64,000 nucleotides of DNA from the NCBI RefSeq assembly GCF_001514265.1, contig NZ_KQ948989.1:893768-957767 (forward strand), in the 5' to 3' direction. Position numbers and translations under genes: made by a program. Below are positions 7,475 through 17,103 of this stretch, piece by piece (the stretch's first letter is position 1; every line of letters starts with the position of its first letter). The stretch comes from Streptomyces resistomycificus (GTDB taxonomy: Bacteria; Actinomycetota; Actinomycetes; Streptomycetales; Streptomycetaceae). The notes under the pieces were generated by a model. It searched no databases, was not told the origin of the DNA, and saw only the letters and a program-made list of their open reading frames with translations.

Positions 7475-9394
7475 TCAGTCGTGTTCGCCGTGTCCGGGCA
7501 CGACGTCGATGACCGCCTTGACCGGTCCTGTGCCGGTCATTCCGGTGACCGTCACCTCACCCGGCCTGTCGGTCGCGCCAGGTGGCAACGACTGCCAGCG
7601 GACGGGGACACCGGTGATCGTGTTGTTGGCGGTGGTGAGCATGCGGATGGAGGAGGGCAGCTTCGGGGCGGTTCCCACCACGGTGGCGGTGTGGATGGTG
7701 TCCTGGAGGATGTGCTTGGCGCGGCTGGCGTTGAAGACGTTGATGGACGCGTGCGGCTCCCAGGTGTTCGCCAGTCCGGGCACGGCCCGGAACATCGGCT
7801 GATAGCCGGCCGGCTCCCACACCAGCACACCTGAACCTCGGTTGTCGACGACGTCGTTCGCGGCCTGGAACACCCTCCGGATGGCGTCCGCCTGGCCCTG
7901 AATCGTTCGCGGGTAGGGTGAGTTGGGCAACGGTGAGCCGTCGCCTCCCGAGGCGGGGTAGGCGGTTTCGGCGATGTCGATCTCGTAGCCGGGATGGGTG
8001 GTGGCCATGGTGTTCAGGTTGCGATCCAGCGCCTCGGGCGTACCGTGCCACTCCGGGTAGTACGAGATGGCCAGCACGTCAGGGTTCTGGCCCTTTGCCT
8101 TCACCCGGGTGAGGAACTGGTGCCAGAACTCCATGGTTTTGGCGAGCTTGTCCTTGTCGACGATCACGTGTATCTCGACCTTGGATTTCGGTGACGCGTC
8201 GCGGACGGCCTTGATCCCGGCTGCGGCCAGGGTCGTGAACCGGTCCCACGACTGGTCGTAGAGCTTCTGCTCCGCAGGGTCGGTTGACCGCCAGTACTTC
8301 CACAGCAGGCCGCCGCCGGGCTTCGACTGGTAGACATCGGCCTGGTCGACGAAGTACGGCGGATTCGTCGTGCCGATGTGGGCCGCCTCGCTGCCGTACA
8401 TGAAGCCATTGATGATCTCGTTGCCGACGGCCACCTTCTCCGGCGTGGTGCCCTGCCGGACCAACCGCTTCAGATAGTCGGCGGTGTAGTCGTACACGGC
8501 CCGGGACAGATCCGCGAACTCCAGCTCGGCCCAGGCGCGCGGTTTGGGTTGCTTGCTCGGGTCCGCCCATGAGTCCGCGTAGTGGAAGTCGATCCCCAGG
8601 CCCATGCCCCGCTGCTTGATCCCCTTCGCCGAGACCAGTGAGCGCTCCGGACCCTGGCGCGGTATCGGCGTCGGCAGACCGGTGCTCTCGCTGCGCGGTT
8701 CGTTGAATATCCGCAGCCGGGTGTGCTGCATGCCACGATCCTTGGCCACGTCGAGCAGGTGTGGCCCGGCGCCGCGGTCCTGGGCCAGGGGGTCGACCCA
8801 GTACTGCTGGTCCTGGACGTCGTCCATCCAGGACAGATCGGCGCCGATGGTAAGGTCGTCGCGCAGGTAGTTGAACACCTGGAGCTCGCTGACACCGGCC
8901 CGCGCACCACCCGGCCCACCGGTGAACACCAGCCGGACGAAGCGCGTTCCCGGCCGGGTGAACAGGTGCACCTCCCCACGCGACACGGCTCTGTTGTGGG
9001 ACCTGTCGGCGATGGTCTTCCACCGGCGACCGTCGGATGAGGCCTCGACGACGTACCGGTGGGCCACGCCACGGTCCGGGAACATCACCTTGACCTTGCG
9101 CAGGTTGTCGTAGGTTCCACCGAGGTCGACGGTGAGCCACTGCCGGGCGCCGGCACGACCGGGGTACCAGGACGTCGTCGGGTCGCCGTCGATGGCCAGT
9201 CCGGCGTTCGACGCGCCGCTGCCGGCTGTCGCCGAGGCCCAGTCCTTGGCAGCGATGTTGCTCTCGATCGGCTTGATGTCCGCGGTCCCGAAGGTCGCAT
9301 GGGCCGGCGCGGGCACCATGAGTAACGTCGCGGACACCATGGTGACCAACGTCGTCGTGCCCGCGATGACCCGGGCCGGACGCTTGATGCTCAT
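7475..9394 (-). CDS. Secreted GH53 endo-beta-1,4-galactanase with discoidin domain
   Basis: A 639-residue exported glycoside hydrolase. After a Sec signal ending around AHA come an F5/8-type C (discoidin/CBM32-like) domain (about 45-170, TTSWYPGRAGARQWLTVDLG) and a GH53 catalytic domain (about 175-540). A C-terminal bacterial Ig-like segment ends the protein. GH53 hallmarks are LGADLSWMDD-like IGADLSWMDDVQ, GIDFHYADSWADP, VAVGNEIINGFM (acid/base Glu) and IDIAETAYP (nucleophile Glu). The enzyme should cut beta-1,4-galactan side chains of pectic rhamnogalacturonan I. AGGAGAAGG precedes the ATG. It is the last gene of the pectin operon, behind a stem-loop that follows the GH43 gene. Confidence 0.9.
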   Translation of the reverse strand: MSIKRPARVIAGTTTLVTMVSATLLMVPAPAHATFGTADIKPIESNIAAKDWASATAGSGASNAGLAIDGDPTTSWYPGRAGARQWLTVDLGGTYDNLRKVKVMFPDRGVAHRYVVEASSDGRRWKTIADRSHNRAVSRGEVHLFTRPGTRFVRLVFTGGPGGARAGVSELQVFNYLRDDLTIGADLSWMDDVQDQQYWVDPLAQDRGAGPHLLDVAKDRGMQHTRLRIFNEPRSESTGLPTPIPRQGPERSLVSAKGIKQRGMGLGIDFHYADSWADPSKQPKPRAWAELEFADLSRAVYDYTADYLKRLVRQGTTPEKVAVGNEIINGFMYGSEAAHIGTTNPPYFVDQADVYQSKPGGGLLWKYWRSTDPAEQKLYDQSWDRFTTLAAAGIKAVRDASPKSKVEIHVIVDKDKLAKTMEFWHQFLTRVKAKGQNPDVLAISYYPEWHGTPEALDRNLNTMATTHPGYEIDIAETAYPASGGDGSPLPNSPYPRTIQGQADAIRRVFQAANDVVDNRGSGVLVWEPAGYQPMFRAVPGLANTWEPHASINVFNASRAKHILQDTIHTATVVGTAPKLPSSIRMLTTANNTITGVPVRWQSLPPGATDRPGEVTVTGMTGTGPVKAVIDVVPGHGEHD

Positions 9395-9446
9395 TCCTTC
9401 TCCTGACGAGGTGACGGTGTCGTGGTCGCAAGGACGCGACCCCGCA

Positions 9447-9477
9447 CGCTCTGCCGGTCGAGAAGACCGGCAGAGCG
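9447..9477. terminator. Perfect 13-bp stem-loop between GH43 and GH53 genes
   Basis: CGCTCTGCCGGTC, loop GAGAA, GACCGGCAGAGCG form a perfect hairpin just after the GH43 stop and before the GH53 ribosome site. It could be a partial terminator or an mRNA-stabilising element that sets the level of GH53 relative to GH43. The genes on both sides share strand and pathway. Confidence 0.65.
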
Positions 9478-9484
9478 GGGGAGG

Positions 9485-11689
9485 TCAGCCGGTCGCGGCA
9501 CCGACATCGAGGTAGTCGACGTTGGGCAGTCCGGCTGCCGTGGTCGGATCCAACCGGATGGTGTTGCTGCCGGCGTTCAGCGGGACGGTCGCGGTCTTGG
9601 TCGACCACGTCGTCCAGGCACCGGTGGACTCGAACGAAACCGTCCCCACCGTGGATCCGTTGACGATCAGGTTCGCCGGCCTCGCGGCGTCAGTGGCGCC
9701 ATTGGCGAACCTGACCCCCACCGTCGCCCTGCCGGCGGCCGCCGAGGTGACCGTGAACTGCGCGAAGGCCCCCGCGGCGGCGGTGCCGTTGCAGAATCCG
9801 CTACCGGAATAGCCCGCTTGGTTCGAGTCGATCGTGCCCTGGCACTGGGCCGGTGCGGTCTCCGCCTCGTAACGCTGTCCCGATGGCGCGTCGGCAGAGG
9901 TCTTGACCAGTGAGAGTTGGTCGACGATGACGCCGCCCGAACCCGACGCCCGTACGGTGACGGTGGCGGCCCCGCCGGGCAGCGCTATGCCGGTGAGTTC
10001 GCGCTTGGCCCACCCGCTCGACGCCGGGATGCTGAGGGTGCGGCTGCCGTTGGCGCCGGTGATCACGACCTGTCCGGCGCTACCCCGAGCGTGCAGGGAC
10101 AGGGTGTAGGTGCCTGCGGGCACCGACTCGATCCGCTGCTCGACGCCGCCGCTGTTGCTCACCTGGAGGGCGAAGCGAGACCCGTTCACACCACCGTTGA
10201 CGTTGGTCACCGAACCGCCGAGGTTCCGCCATCCGCGCACGCTGGAGACGATGATGCGGTCGGCCTGGATGTCGGGGTTGAGGATGTGGTTGTTCGCCTG
10301 CCCGACGCGCCACTCCCCGGTGGTGGCGTTGAACTGCCACTGGCTCACCGAGTGGAACTGTGGCCGTGCGCCGGTCTTGGTGATCGGCACCCACTGGTTG
10401 TACCCGATGCCGTTCCAGGCGAAGTCGGCCCAGCGGTCGCCGGCGTAGATCACCGTGTTCTGCTTGGTGCCCTTGACCGTCACGAAGAAGCCGGTCTGGG
10501 TCACGTGGCTGTAGTCCATCTCGGTGCCGGCAAGGACGTACTCGCTGCTGTAGGAGCCCTGGACGTTGCCGCCGGTCGACTCGTTGACGTAGTTGACCGA
10601 GGTGTTCCAGCCGTGCAGGTCCGACGCCGCGTGGTAGTACTTGCCGTCGAGCTTGAACATGGCGTTGCCCTCGCGACCGGCACCGCTGCGGATCTGCACG
10701 GCTGGCTCGATCCGCAGCGAGTCGGACTCCCGGAACTTGGCCACGAAGCCGCGAGAGCGTCCTTCGCGGTTGGAGAAGATCAGGTAGTCCTTGCCGTCGT
10801 CGTCGGTGAAGACGGTCTGATCCCCGGTGCCGGTCGTGGGCGAGTTGGTGATCTGGGTCTGGAAGTAGCCGTAGTCGAAGGTGTCGGTGGGGGAGTCACC
10901 CTGCAGCAGCAGAACGCCGTGCCCGCCCCTGCCCGTGTGCCACATCTGCACGGCGAGCACGTACTTGCCGGTGTTCTCGTTGTACGAGACGCCGAGCCGC
11001 CCGACCCAGCCGGCACCACCCAGGTTGGCGCCGCTGCCCACGCCGGTGGAGCGCGTCGCGACGCGGTTCTCGAACTTCCAGTTCACCAGGTCCTTGGACG
11101 AGTACACGGGGATCGAGGCGAAGCTGACGTTGCCGTCGTACTTCCTCGTCGGGTTGGCCCGGTAGAGCTCGGCGCCGGTGTAGTGCACGCCGTACCAGTA
11201 GTAGGTGTCGCCGAACTTGAAGACCCCACCACCCTGCGAGTAGATGGGGTTGCCGCTGGTGTCGTTCCAGAAGGTGTTGTTCGTGATGGTCTGGAACGTG
11301 CCCTCGTCGGCGGCCTTCAGATCGGCGGCGGCGGTCATCAGGGCCGTCTTCGCGTCGGCGACGTCCGACGTGGTGGCCGACGTGTCGCCGGCGACATCGG
11401 CCGCGGCGGTCAACGCCTTGGCGAAGGGCTTCCAGGAGTCAGCCGTGTACTTCGTCGGAGTGCGTGTCTGGTAGTCGGACACCAGGTACTCGAGGCCGCG
11501 ATCCACCGGTCCAGCAGCGGCACCCTGGTCCTGGAGCGCTGTCGCCGAGGCTTTCGAGGCCGATGTCGTCGTTGCGGGTGTCTCCGCCGCAGCGGTGCTC
11601 GCCGAGAGCGGTGCCGCCAACGCCACGGACAACAGTGTGGCGGCGGCCACCTTCCAGTACTTCGAAACGACGCGCGATCTTTGCCTCAT
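9485..11689 (-). CDS. Secreted GH43 glycosidase with FIVAR-like and CBM35-type domains
   Basis: A 734-residue exported enzyme. A Sec signal ends near AAAE and is followed by a FIVAR-like helical segment (about 60-120, LEYLVSDYQTRTPTKYTADS). The five-bladed GH43 catalytic domain (about 125-430) includes YYWYGVHYTGAELY, SSKDLVNWKFENRV and a glutamate-rich second half. A beta-sandwich linker and a CBM35/CBM6-like module (about 610-734: YEAETAPAQCQGTI, then LIVNGSTVGTVSF and LPNVDYLDVG) complete the protein. GH43 members here are most likely exo-beta-galactosidases or arabinosidases on pectic side chains; subfamily assignment would need alignment. The ATG at 11689 has GGAAGG in front. It starts 4 bases after the PL9 stop, so the two are translationally close. 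Confidence 0.85.
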   Translation of the reverse strand: MRQRSRVVSKYWKVAAATLLSVALAAPLSASTAAAETPATTTSASKASATALQDQGAAAGPVDRGLEYLVSDYQTRTPTKYTADSWKPFAKALTAAADVAGDTSATTSDVADAKTALMTAAADLKAADEGTFQTITNNTFWNDTSGNPIYSQGGGVFKFGDTYYWYGVHYTGAELYRANPTRKYDGNVSFASIPVYSSKDLVNWKFENRVATRSTGVGSGANLGGAGWVGRLGVSYNENTGKYVLAVQMWHTGRGGHGVLLLQGDSPTDTFDYGYFQTQITNSPTTGTGDQTVFTDDDGKDYLIFSNREGRSRGFVAKFRESDSLRIEPAVQIRSGAGREGNAMFKLDGKYYHAASDLHGWNTSVNYVNESTGGNVQGSYSSEYVLAGTEMDYSHVTQTGFFVTVKGTKQNTVIYAGDRWADFAWNGIGYNQWVPITKTGARPQFHSVSQWQFNATTGEWRVGQANNHILNPDIQADRIIVSSVRGWRNLGGSVTNVNGGVNGSRFALQVSNSGGVEQRIESVPAGTYTLSLHARGSAGQVVITGANGSRTLSIPASSGWAKRELTGIALPGGAATVTVRASGSGGVIVDQLSLVKTSADAPSGQRYEAETAPAQCQGTIDSNQAGYSGSGFCNGTAAAGAFAQFTVTSAAAGRATVGVRFANGATDAARPANLIVNGSTVGTVSFESTGAWTTWSTKTATVPLNAGSNTIRLDPTTAAGLPNVDYLDVGAATG

Positions 11690-11693
11690 AGAG

Positions 11694-13043
11694 TCACCTT
11701 CCATCGTTCTCAAAGGCGCCGAGATCCGGCGCGTTTCCACTGAACGGCAGTCCCACGTCGGTGCCCCTGTCGATCAGGGCGCTGTTCGCCGCGAGACGGA
11801 GGTGTGGCAGCACGGGCAGGCTTCCGTCGGTCTGGCGGGGCGCGTCCCAGCCCGATGTCGACACACTCTGGAACTGGGAGTCCGACAGGGGGACGCCGAG
11901 GTTCCAGGAGTTGTACGCCGCGTTCGTGCCGGTCATGTACGACGTCGGCGTTCCCGTGTAGGCGATGTTGTTGCGCAGGTTGCCCCGGCCGACGGCGGCG
12001 CCGCTCGAGTCGACGCCACGCATGTTGAAGTTGGGGTGGTTTCCGTAGCCGGTGTTGTCGAAGAAGTCGTTGGCCACCGGATGGTGGTTGGCGTAGAAGC
12101 CGGCCGCCTTGTTGAGGAACGCCACCGAGAAACGGACGGTGTGCTTGGGCGCGTTCGCCTCGTAGTCGCCGCCGTAGCCGCCCGACTTGAAGCCGGCTCC
12201 GTTGCCGGACGGCGTCGTCGTCCCCGGCACGTACCCGTTGCGCCAGGCCCACGAGTTCTCGATGATCACGGGCGAGTAGGTGGAGATGAGGTCGAACCCG
12301 TCATCGGCGTTCCACCACGCGCGACAGCCCCGGAACACGTTCGCGGTGCGGCCGGCCGGCGTGTAGTGCGAACCGAACCCGTCGGCGTTCTCGCCAGGAC
12401 CGTCGTTGCTGCGCAGGTCGTAGTTGTCATGCGAGTCCGAGTTGAGGACGAGGTTGCCGCCACCGCCACTGATGAACAGGCCGGTGCCCATGTGGTGGTG
12501 GATGTTGAGTTGCTCGAAGACGTTGTTGCTGCCGGAGACCCAGATCCCCCAGGACTCGGCGTTCCGGTTGTTGTTCTGCGGAACGCCCTTGACTTCCAGT
12601 CCCTTGAGGTGGATCCAGCTGCCGGTGACGTCGAAGCCCTTGATGCGGCAGTTGTCCGTCATCCGCGAGAAGTCGAAGACCGGTTTCTCGCCCGGCTGGG
12701 CCACGTACCGGATCGGGTTGCCCGAGCTGCCGCTCTTGTTGAGGGTGATCGCGTCGACTCTGGCGGTCTGGCTCGAACAGGCGCTGTTCGCGCGGGTGTA
12801 GGCGTAGGTGCCGCCTCGGAAGTAGACCGTGTCACCCGCCGTGGCGACGGCCTGCGCGCGGGCGACCGATGCCCACGGAGCGGCCTGCGTACCTGCTGCG
12901 CTGTCGTTCCCGTTCGGAGCGACATAGTAGGTGTTTCCGGCCGCTGCGGCTCTCGCGGACGCCGGGCCGGGGGCCATGGCGACGGAACTCGCCGTGACCA
13001 CCGAGAGCAGGAGGGCAGGGGTGACGAACTTCGCGGTTCTCAC
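11694..13043 (-). CDS. Secreted PL9-family pectate/rhamnogalacturonan lyase
   Basis: A 449-residue exported parallel-beta-helix protein. A signal peptide is followed by TYYVAPNGNDSAAGTQAAPW, the classic entry to PL9-type helices. Further on come ENADGFGSH, VFRGCRAWWNADDGFDLI and GNGAGFKSGGYGGDY; the lysine in GFKSGG sits where PL9 lyases have their catalytic base, and the Asp cluster would bind calcium. The end reads SALIDRGTDVGLPF. Beta-elimination of polygalacturonate or of the rhamnogalacturonan I backbone is expected. It is the first enzyme gene after the transporter genes. The 119-base gap holds only a weak GGCAGG/CCTGCC hairpin at 13081-13099, so read-through is likely. Confidence 0.88.
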   Translation of the reverse strand: MRTAKFVTPALLLSVVTASSVAMAPGPASARAAAAGNTYYVAPNGNDSAAGTQAAPWASVARAQAVATAGDTVYFRGGTYAYTRANSACSSQTARVDAITLNKSGSSGNPIRYVAQPGEKPVFDFSRMTDNCRIKGFDVTGSWIHLKGLEVKGVPQNNNRNAESWGIWVSGSNNVFEQLNIHHHMGTGLFISGGGGNLVLNSDSHDNYDLRSNDGPGENADGFGSHYTPAGRTANVFRGCRAWWNADDGFDLISTYSPVIIENSWAWRNGYVPGTTTPSGNGAGFKSGGYGGDYEANAPKHTVRFSVAFLNKAAGFYANHHPVANDFFDNTGYGNHPNFNMRGVDSSGAAVGRGNLRNNIAYTGTPTSYMTGTNAAYNSWNLGVPLSDSQFQSVSTSGWDAPRQTDGSLPVLPHLRLAANSALIDRGTDVGLPFSGNAPDLGAFENDGR

Positions 13044-13162
13044 AGCGTCATCTCCCGAGTCAGGTGATTTCCCACGCAGCGGCAGGGCTCATGCCTGCCT
13101 GACGAACTCGACGCAGGTGCGGAGACTGCTTTTCGGGCGGCGCGGACCACACGCTCGCTTCT

Positions 13163-13999
13163 TCAGAACTTCATGGCGCCGGCGGCCAGATTGGCGATGA
13201 AGTGGCGTGAGCCGATCAGGAAGACCCCGATCAGCGGGATCACCGACATGAGCGCTCCGGCGATGACCATCGACTGGTCGGTGGTGTAGACGCCGTTCAG
13301 CTGCTGCACGGCCACCTGCAGCGTCACCTTCCCCGGGTCGGTCATCACGATCAGTGGCCACAGGTAGTCGTTCCAGATGTGGAAGAAGGTGAAGATCCCC
13401 AGGAACGCCAGCCCCGGGCGCAGCACCGGCAACCCCACCGTCCACCACTGGCGGAAGAACCCGGCCCCGTCGACCCTCGACGCCTGGATCAGCTCGTCGG
13501 CGATCGCCCCCTGCGCGTACTGGCGCATCCAGAAGATCCCGAACGCGTTGGCCGCACCGGGAATGATCAGCGCCTTGAGCGAGCCGACCCAGCCGAGCCA
13601 GGCCAGGGTGACGAACTGCGGCACCAGCGCCAGTTGCATCGGAATCATGAAGGTGGCCAGCACGATCCAGAACAGCACCCTCCGCCCGGGAAAGTCGTAC
13701 TTGGCGAAGGCGAAGGCAGCCAGCGAGTCGAGGAGCAGCACCAGGAACGTCACGGCTGTGGCGACCACGACGGTGATGCCCATCGACTGCCAGAAGTCGA
13801 TCCCGTCGAACACCTTGGTCATGTTCTCCCACAGGTGGGGACCGGGGACCAGCTTGGGCGGGTAGGCGAAGATGTCCCCGGTGCTGTTCGAGGCCATCAC
13901 GAACATCCAGTAGAACGGGAAGATCGTGATCAGCACGCCCAGCAGGAGTACGGCGTGGCCCACGATCGTCCGCGACCTGGCGGCCGTCTCAGCGCGCAC
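13163..13999 (-). CDS. ABC sugar transporter permease (MalG type)
   Basis: A 278-residue inner-membrane permease with six predicted helices. The EAA loop that docks the ATPase reads ADELIQASRVDGAGFFRQWW followed by TVGLPVLRPG. The short N-terminal cytoplasmic arm and length match the MalG/CUT1 half. It overlaps the previous permease by 11 bases, so they are one transcript. It should import the oligosaccharides released by the PL9/GH43/GH53 enzymes. No ATPase is encoded in this locus; streptomycetes typically use the shared MsiK ATPase encoded elsewhere. Confidence 0.92.
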   Translation of the reverse strand: MRAETAARSRTIVGHAVLLLGVLITIFPFYWMFVMASNSTGDIFAYPPKLVPGPHLWENMTKVFDGIDFWQSMGITVVVATAVTFLVLLLDSLAAFAFAKYDFPGRRVLFWIVLATFMIPMQLALVPQFVTLAWLGWVGSLKALIIPGAANAFGIFWMRQYAQGAIADELIQASRVDGAGFFRQWWTVGLPVLRPGLAFLGIFTFFHIWNDYLWPLIVMTDPGKVTLQVAVQQLNGVYTTDQSMVIAGALMSVIPLIGVFLIGSRHFIANLAAGAMKF

Positions 14000-15005
14000 G
14001 GGACTTCCCCTTCCGCTTGCCGGTGCCGATCGCGTCCTCGTCGTGGCCGCCGATCAGCCGCCAGTTGATGACGGAGAACACCGCGATCAGGAGGAACAAC
14101 GCCCAGCCGACGGCCGCGCCGTAGCCGAACCGGTTGAAGACGAACGCTTGCTGGTACAGGTAGAGCACGATGGTGGTGGCCTCGCCGCCGGGCCCGCCGA
14201 CGTTCCCGTTGTCGTCCAGCGGGAACAGCACCTGCGGCTCGGTGAACAGTTGCAGCCCGCCGATGGTGGAGGTGACGGTGACGAACAGGATCACCGGACG
14301 GAGCATGGGGAGGGTGATCCGGAAGAAGGTCTGGCGGTTGCCGGCGCCGTCGACCTTGGCCGCCTCGAACACGTCGCTGGAGATGGCCTGAAGACCGGCC
14401 AGGCAGATGATGGCGTTGTAGCCGACCCACCGCCAGGTGGTGATCGCCGCCACGGAGAGCTTCATCGCCCACGGGTCGGACAGCCAGCCGACCTCGCCGG
14501 CGTGGATCGCCCGCAGCGCGCTGTTGAGCAGCCCGGAGCTGTCGCTGAAGACCGAGCCGAGCACCAGGGTCATCGCCACGATCGAGGTGATGTTCGGGAC
14601 GAAGTAGGCCACCCGGTAGAACGCCCTGAACCGCACGGCGGTGTGCAGCGCGTAGGCGATGACCAGCGCCAGGAAGATCATCGGGACGGTGGACAGGACC
14701 CAGATGATCAGGGTGTTGCCGATCGACTGCCAGAAGTGCGGGTCGGTCAGCAGGTACGCGTAGTTCTCCCAGCCGATCGACCGCATCTCTCCGATGCCGT
14801 CCCACGACATGAACGACAGGTAGACGGAGAAGCCGACCGGGAAGATACCGAAGACGGCGAAGAGGATGAAGAACGGGGAGACCGCCGTGTACATCGGCCA
14901 GTAGCGGCGCCAGCCGGGCAGCGGTCTGGACCCGTCCGGCGGCGGCCCCACGGCGCTCCCGCGCCGCTTGACGGTCGTCCCGGGTGGCGCATCGGCGAGG
15001 CCCAT
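13989..15005 (-). CDS. ABC sugar transporter permease (MalF type)
   Basis: A 338-residue permease, the partner of the following gene. A proline/arginine-rich cytoplasmic N-terminus leads to a first helix near residues 30-55 (YTAVSPFFILFAVFGIFPVG). The EAA loop is DVFEAAKVDGAGNRQTFF, then RITLPMLRP. Its stop overlaps the start of the second permease, and its ATG directly follows the stop of the binding protein (15006). The three are therefore translationally coupled in the usual CUT1 order. Substrate inference rests on the adjacent pectin enzymes. Confidence 0.92.
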   Translation of the reverse strand: MGLADAPPGTTVKRRGSAVGPPPDGSRPLPGWRRYWPMYTAVSPFFILFAVFGIFPVGFSVYLSFMSWDGIGEMRSIGWENYAYLLTDPHFWQSIGNTLIIWVLSTVPMIFLALVIAYALHTAVRFRAFYRVAYFVPNITSIVAMTLVLGSVFSDSSGLLNSALRAIHAGEVGWLSDPWAMKLSVAAITTWRWVGYNAIICLAGLQAISSDVFEAAKVDGAGNRQTFFRITLPMLRPVILFVTVTSTIGGLQLFTEPQVLFPLDDNGNVGGPGGEATTIVLYLYQQAFVFNRFGYGAAVGWALFLLIAVFSVINWRLIGGHDEDAIGTGKRKGKSRAR

Positions 15006-16289
15006 TCAGATCACCCCCTCGCGGGTCAGCTCGCGCTCGATGGTGTCCTGGGCGTCCCTCCATGCCGTGTCGACGTTCTTGCCGGACTCCACGTTGGCGA
15101 GCTCGGCGGCGAACACGGGGTCCATCACCCGGTCGTACGGACTCTTGTAGACGGTCTTGACCTGCCGCGCCGACGGGCCGAACACCTCGATGGTGCGCTG
15201 CCCGCCGTAGAAGGGCCGGGGCTCACGCATCTCCGGCCTCGCGAAGGAACGCGGGGAGGACGGGAACAGCGACATCTCCGTGAAGGCCTTGACCTGGTTC
15301 TCCGGAGACTGCAGCCATGTGATGAACTGGTAGGCCGCTTCGGGGTTCTTGGAGTACTTGGTGATCGCCAGGAACGAGCCGCCGACGTTGCCGGCACCGC
15401 CGGGCGGGTCGGCCACCCGCCACTCGCCCTCGGTCTTCGGCGCGGCCGACTCCGGAAAGGCGAGGCCCCACCACACCGCGCCGATGCCGACCGGCTGGCG
15501 GCCGCTGGTGACCACGCCGTACAAGTCGGTGGAGCCCTCCGGGGCGCCGGCCGACAGGCCGTCCCTGCCGACCCGGTAGGCCAGTTCGAATGCCTCGCGC
15601 AGCTCGTCCCGGTCGCCGACGTACCGGCCGTCCTCGGTCATGAACTTCCTGGCCAGCTGGCCGAGCCGGATGCTCCAGACGTGGCGGATGTTGGGGCAGA
15701 TCACCGCGCGCTTCCGGGACTTCTGCAGCTCCTTGCCCAGGGCGATGAAGCCGTCCCAGTCCGGGGCCCGGGCGGCCAGCTCCTTCGGGTCGGTGGTGAT
15801 CCCGGCTTCCCGAAGCAGGTCGGTGCGGAAGAACAGCCCGGTGGGGCCGGTGTCCATGGGGAACGCGATCATCCGGCCCTCGGGCGTGATGCACTCCTTC
15901 CACTTCCAGTCCAGGTACCGGCTCTTCAGCTCGGCCGCGCCGAAGTCGTTCAGGTCGACGAACACGTCCTGGTTGGGGAAGTAGGTGGCCACGTCGGAGT
16001 TGATGCCGATGATGTCCGGCACCAGCGACTTGCCGGCGAGCGCGGTACGCACCTTGGTGTTGAAATGGCCGCCGATGTTGGTGCGGCTGAGTCTGAAGCC
16101 CTCGGCCCCGGGAATGCCCTTCGTCTCTGCCCGGGCGACCAACTCGTCGCTCACCGACCGGTCCCAGGTCCACAGCGTGATCTCATCCGAGTCGCCGAGC
16201 GAGCGCTGCGACCCGCAGCCGGCCGTCCAGAACCCTCCTGCGGCCGCTCCGGCGCCCAGGACCAGGAGCCGTCTTCGTGACACTGCCAT
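15006..16289 (-). CDS. ABC sugar-binding lipoprotein (SBP family 1)
   Basis: A 427-residue extracellular solute-binding protein, first gene of the pectin operon. The signal SRRRLLVLGAGAAAGG with TAGC lipobox is a Tat/lipoprotein type, so it would be tethered outside the membrane. The body has family-1 features: EITLWTWDRSVSDE, VPDIIGINSDVATYFPNQDV, FPMDTGPTGLFFRTD and the late helix EAAYQFITWLQSPENQ. I start at the ATG at 16289 because it begins the signal peptide; the open frame extends upstream without a plausible start. It should present oligogalacturonide or rhamnogalacturonan fragments to the two permeases. Confidence 0.9.
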   Translation of the reverse strand: MAVSRRRLLVLGAGAAAGGFWTAGCGSQRSLGDSDEITLWTWDRSVSDELVARAETKGIPGAEGFRLSRTNIGGHFNTKVRTALAGKSLVPDIIGINSDVATYFPNQDVFVDLNDFGAAELKSRYLDWKWKECITPEGRMIAFPMDTGPTGLFFRTDLLREAGITTDPKELAARAPDWDGFIALGKELQKSRKRAVICPNIRHVWSIRLGQLARKFMTEDGRYVGDRDELREAFELAYRVGRDGLSAGAPEGSTDLYGVVTSGRQPVGIGAVWWGLAFPESAAPKTEGEWRVADPPGGAGNVGGSFLAITKYSKNPEAAYQFITWLQSPENQVKAFTEMSLFPSSPRSFARPEMREPRPFYGGQRTIEVFGPSARQVKTVYKSPYDRVMDPVFAAELANVESGKNVDTAWRDAQDTIERELTREGVI

Positions 16290-16960
16290 GGGCGTGTGCA
16301 CCACCTTCCGAGCGAGCGGCCAACCCCCTGATCGCTCCGGCGGTGACCGAACAGATATCGCGAACGGCTGCTCTGGTTGAACGCTGACGATGCCCTCGGG
16401 CGAGCACCGGTCGTGCTCAAGGCAGACCGGGCCCCAGTGGGCGAACCGACGCGGCTCCAACTCGCACGGTGGTCCGGAACCACCGCGAAGGTCGAGCCCA
16501 CCAGCCGTAACTCACCCATGGAGATGTCTCCTGTCACCACTGATGTGGAGATGCAAAGGCCCGAGGCGGCGAGGGGCGATGCAATGCAGCTTGCGGGCGA
16601 CGCATGTCGACGGAGGCGGCCTTGGCCTGCCGGGGTCGCTCCTCCAGGTCGGCACTGTGAACGATCACGGATACCTTGCGACCCAGGGGCGCAATCGCAT
16701 CACGACGAGCTTGGCGTGCAACAGCAGCTTCTCGATCGGACACGAACCTGTCAACCATTGCTCACCAGTATTCGCGGGAAGCAGTTCGATCCTGTGGGCG
16801 GCAAGCGCCGCCTCTCATTGGCCGGGAACTGCCTGCATCTGCGGGAGTCAGCCCAGTTCAGGTGCGATTTCCGGAGAGAGATGGCGATGGACGCCGCTGC
16901 GCACTGGACACCTCGCCCGCTCGCATCCGAACGCGCTCAAACAGAAAAGCTCAACAGAAG
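16290..16960. other. Intergenic region upstream of the pectin operon
   Basis: About 670 bases between the binding-protein gene (minus) and the promoter of the broken PL11 gene (plus). The promoter of the transport operon must lie in its first ~150 bases. A possible TTCAAC/TATCTG pair spaced 18 apart can be read on the minus strand near 16345-16380, but it is weak. Open frames here show no family motif, and I see no gene. Confidence 0.4.
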
Positions 16961-16962
16961 CC

Positions 16963-17014
16963 TTGACGGGCTATCGGCAGATTTCTACCCTCGCAGCGAA
17001 TGGGAGCGTTCCCA
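16963..17014 (+). promoter_or_regulatory. Promoter with LacI/CebR-like operator
   Basis: TTGACG (16963-16968) and TACCCT (16986-16991) are spaced by 17 bases. They are followed by TGGGAGCGTTCCCA at 17001-17014. The known streptomycete CebR-type LacI operator is TGGGAGCGCTCCCA; this copy differs at one base. It would place repressor just after the -10 element. It serves the broken PL11 gene and perhaps, at a distance, the divergent transport operon. No LacI gene is in the window. Confidence 0.6.
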
Positions 17015-17103
17015 GATCAGTCGGCAGGCCGCCACCCTCGCGCTTCCCCCCACCGGAGGTCATCGTGACCGACTCGCACCTGCGTCCGCACAGCGAAACG
17101 TGC

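Noticed and set aside
13926..16280. A 784-codon plus-strand open frame opposite the ABC transporter genes
   Set aside because: No ribosome site or family motif; the minus strand carries the EAA loops and a lipobox in a coupled gene order.
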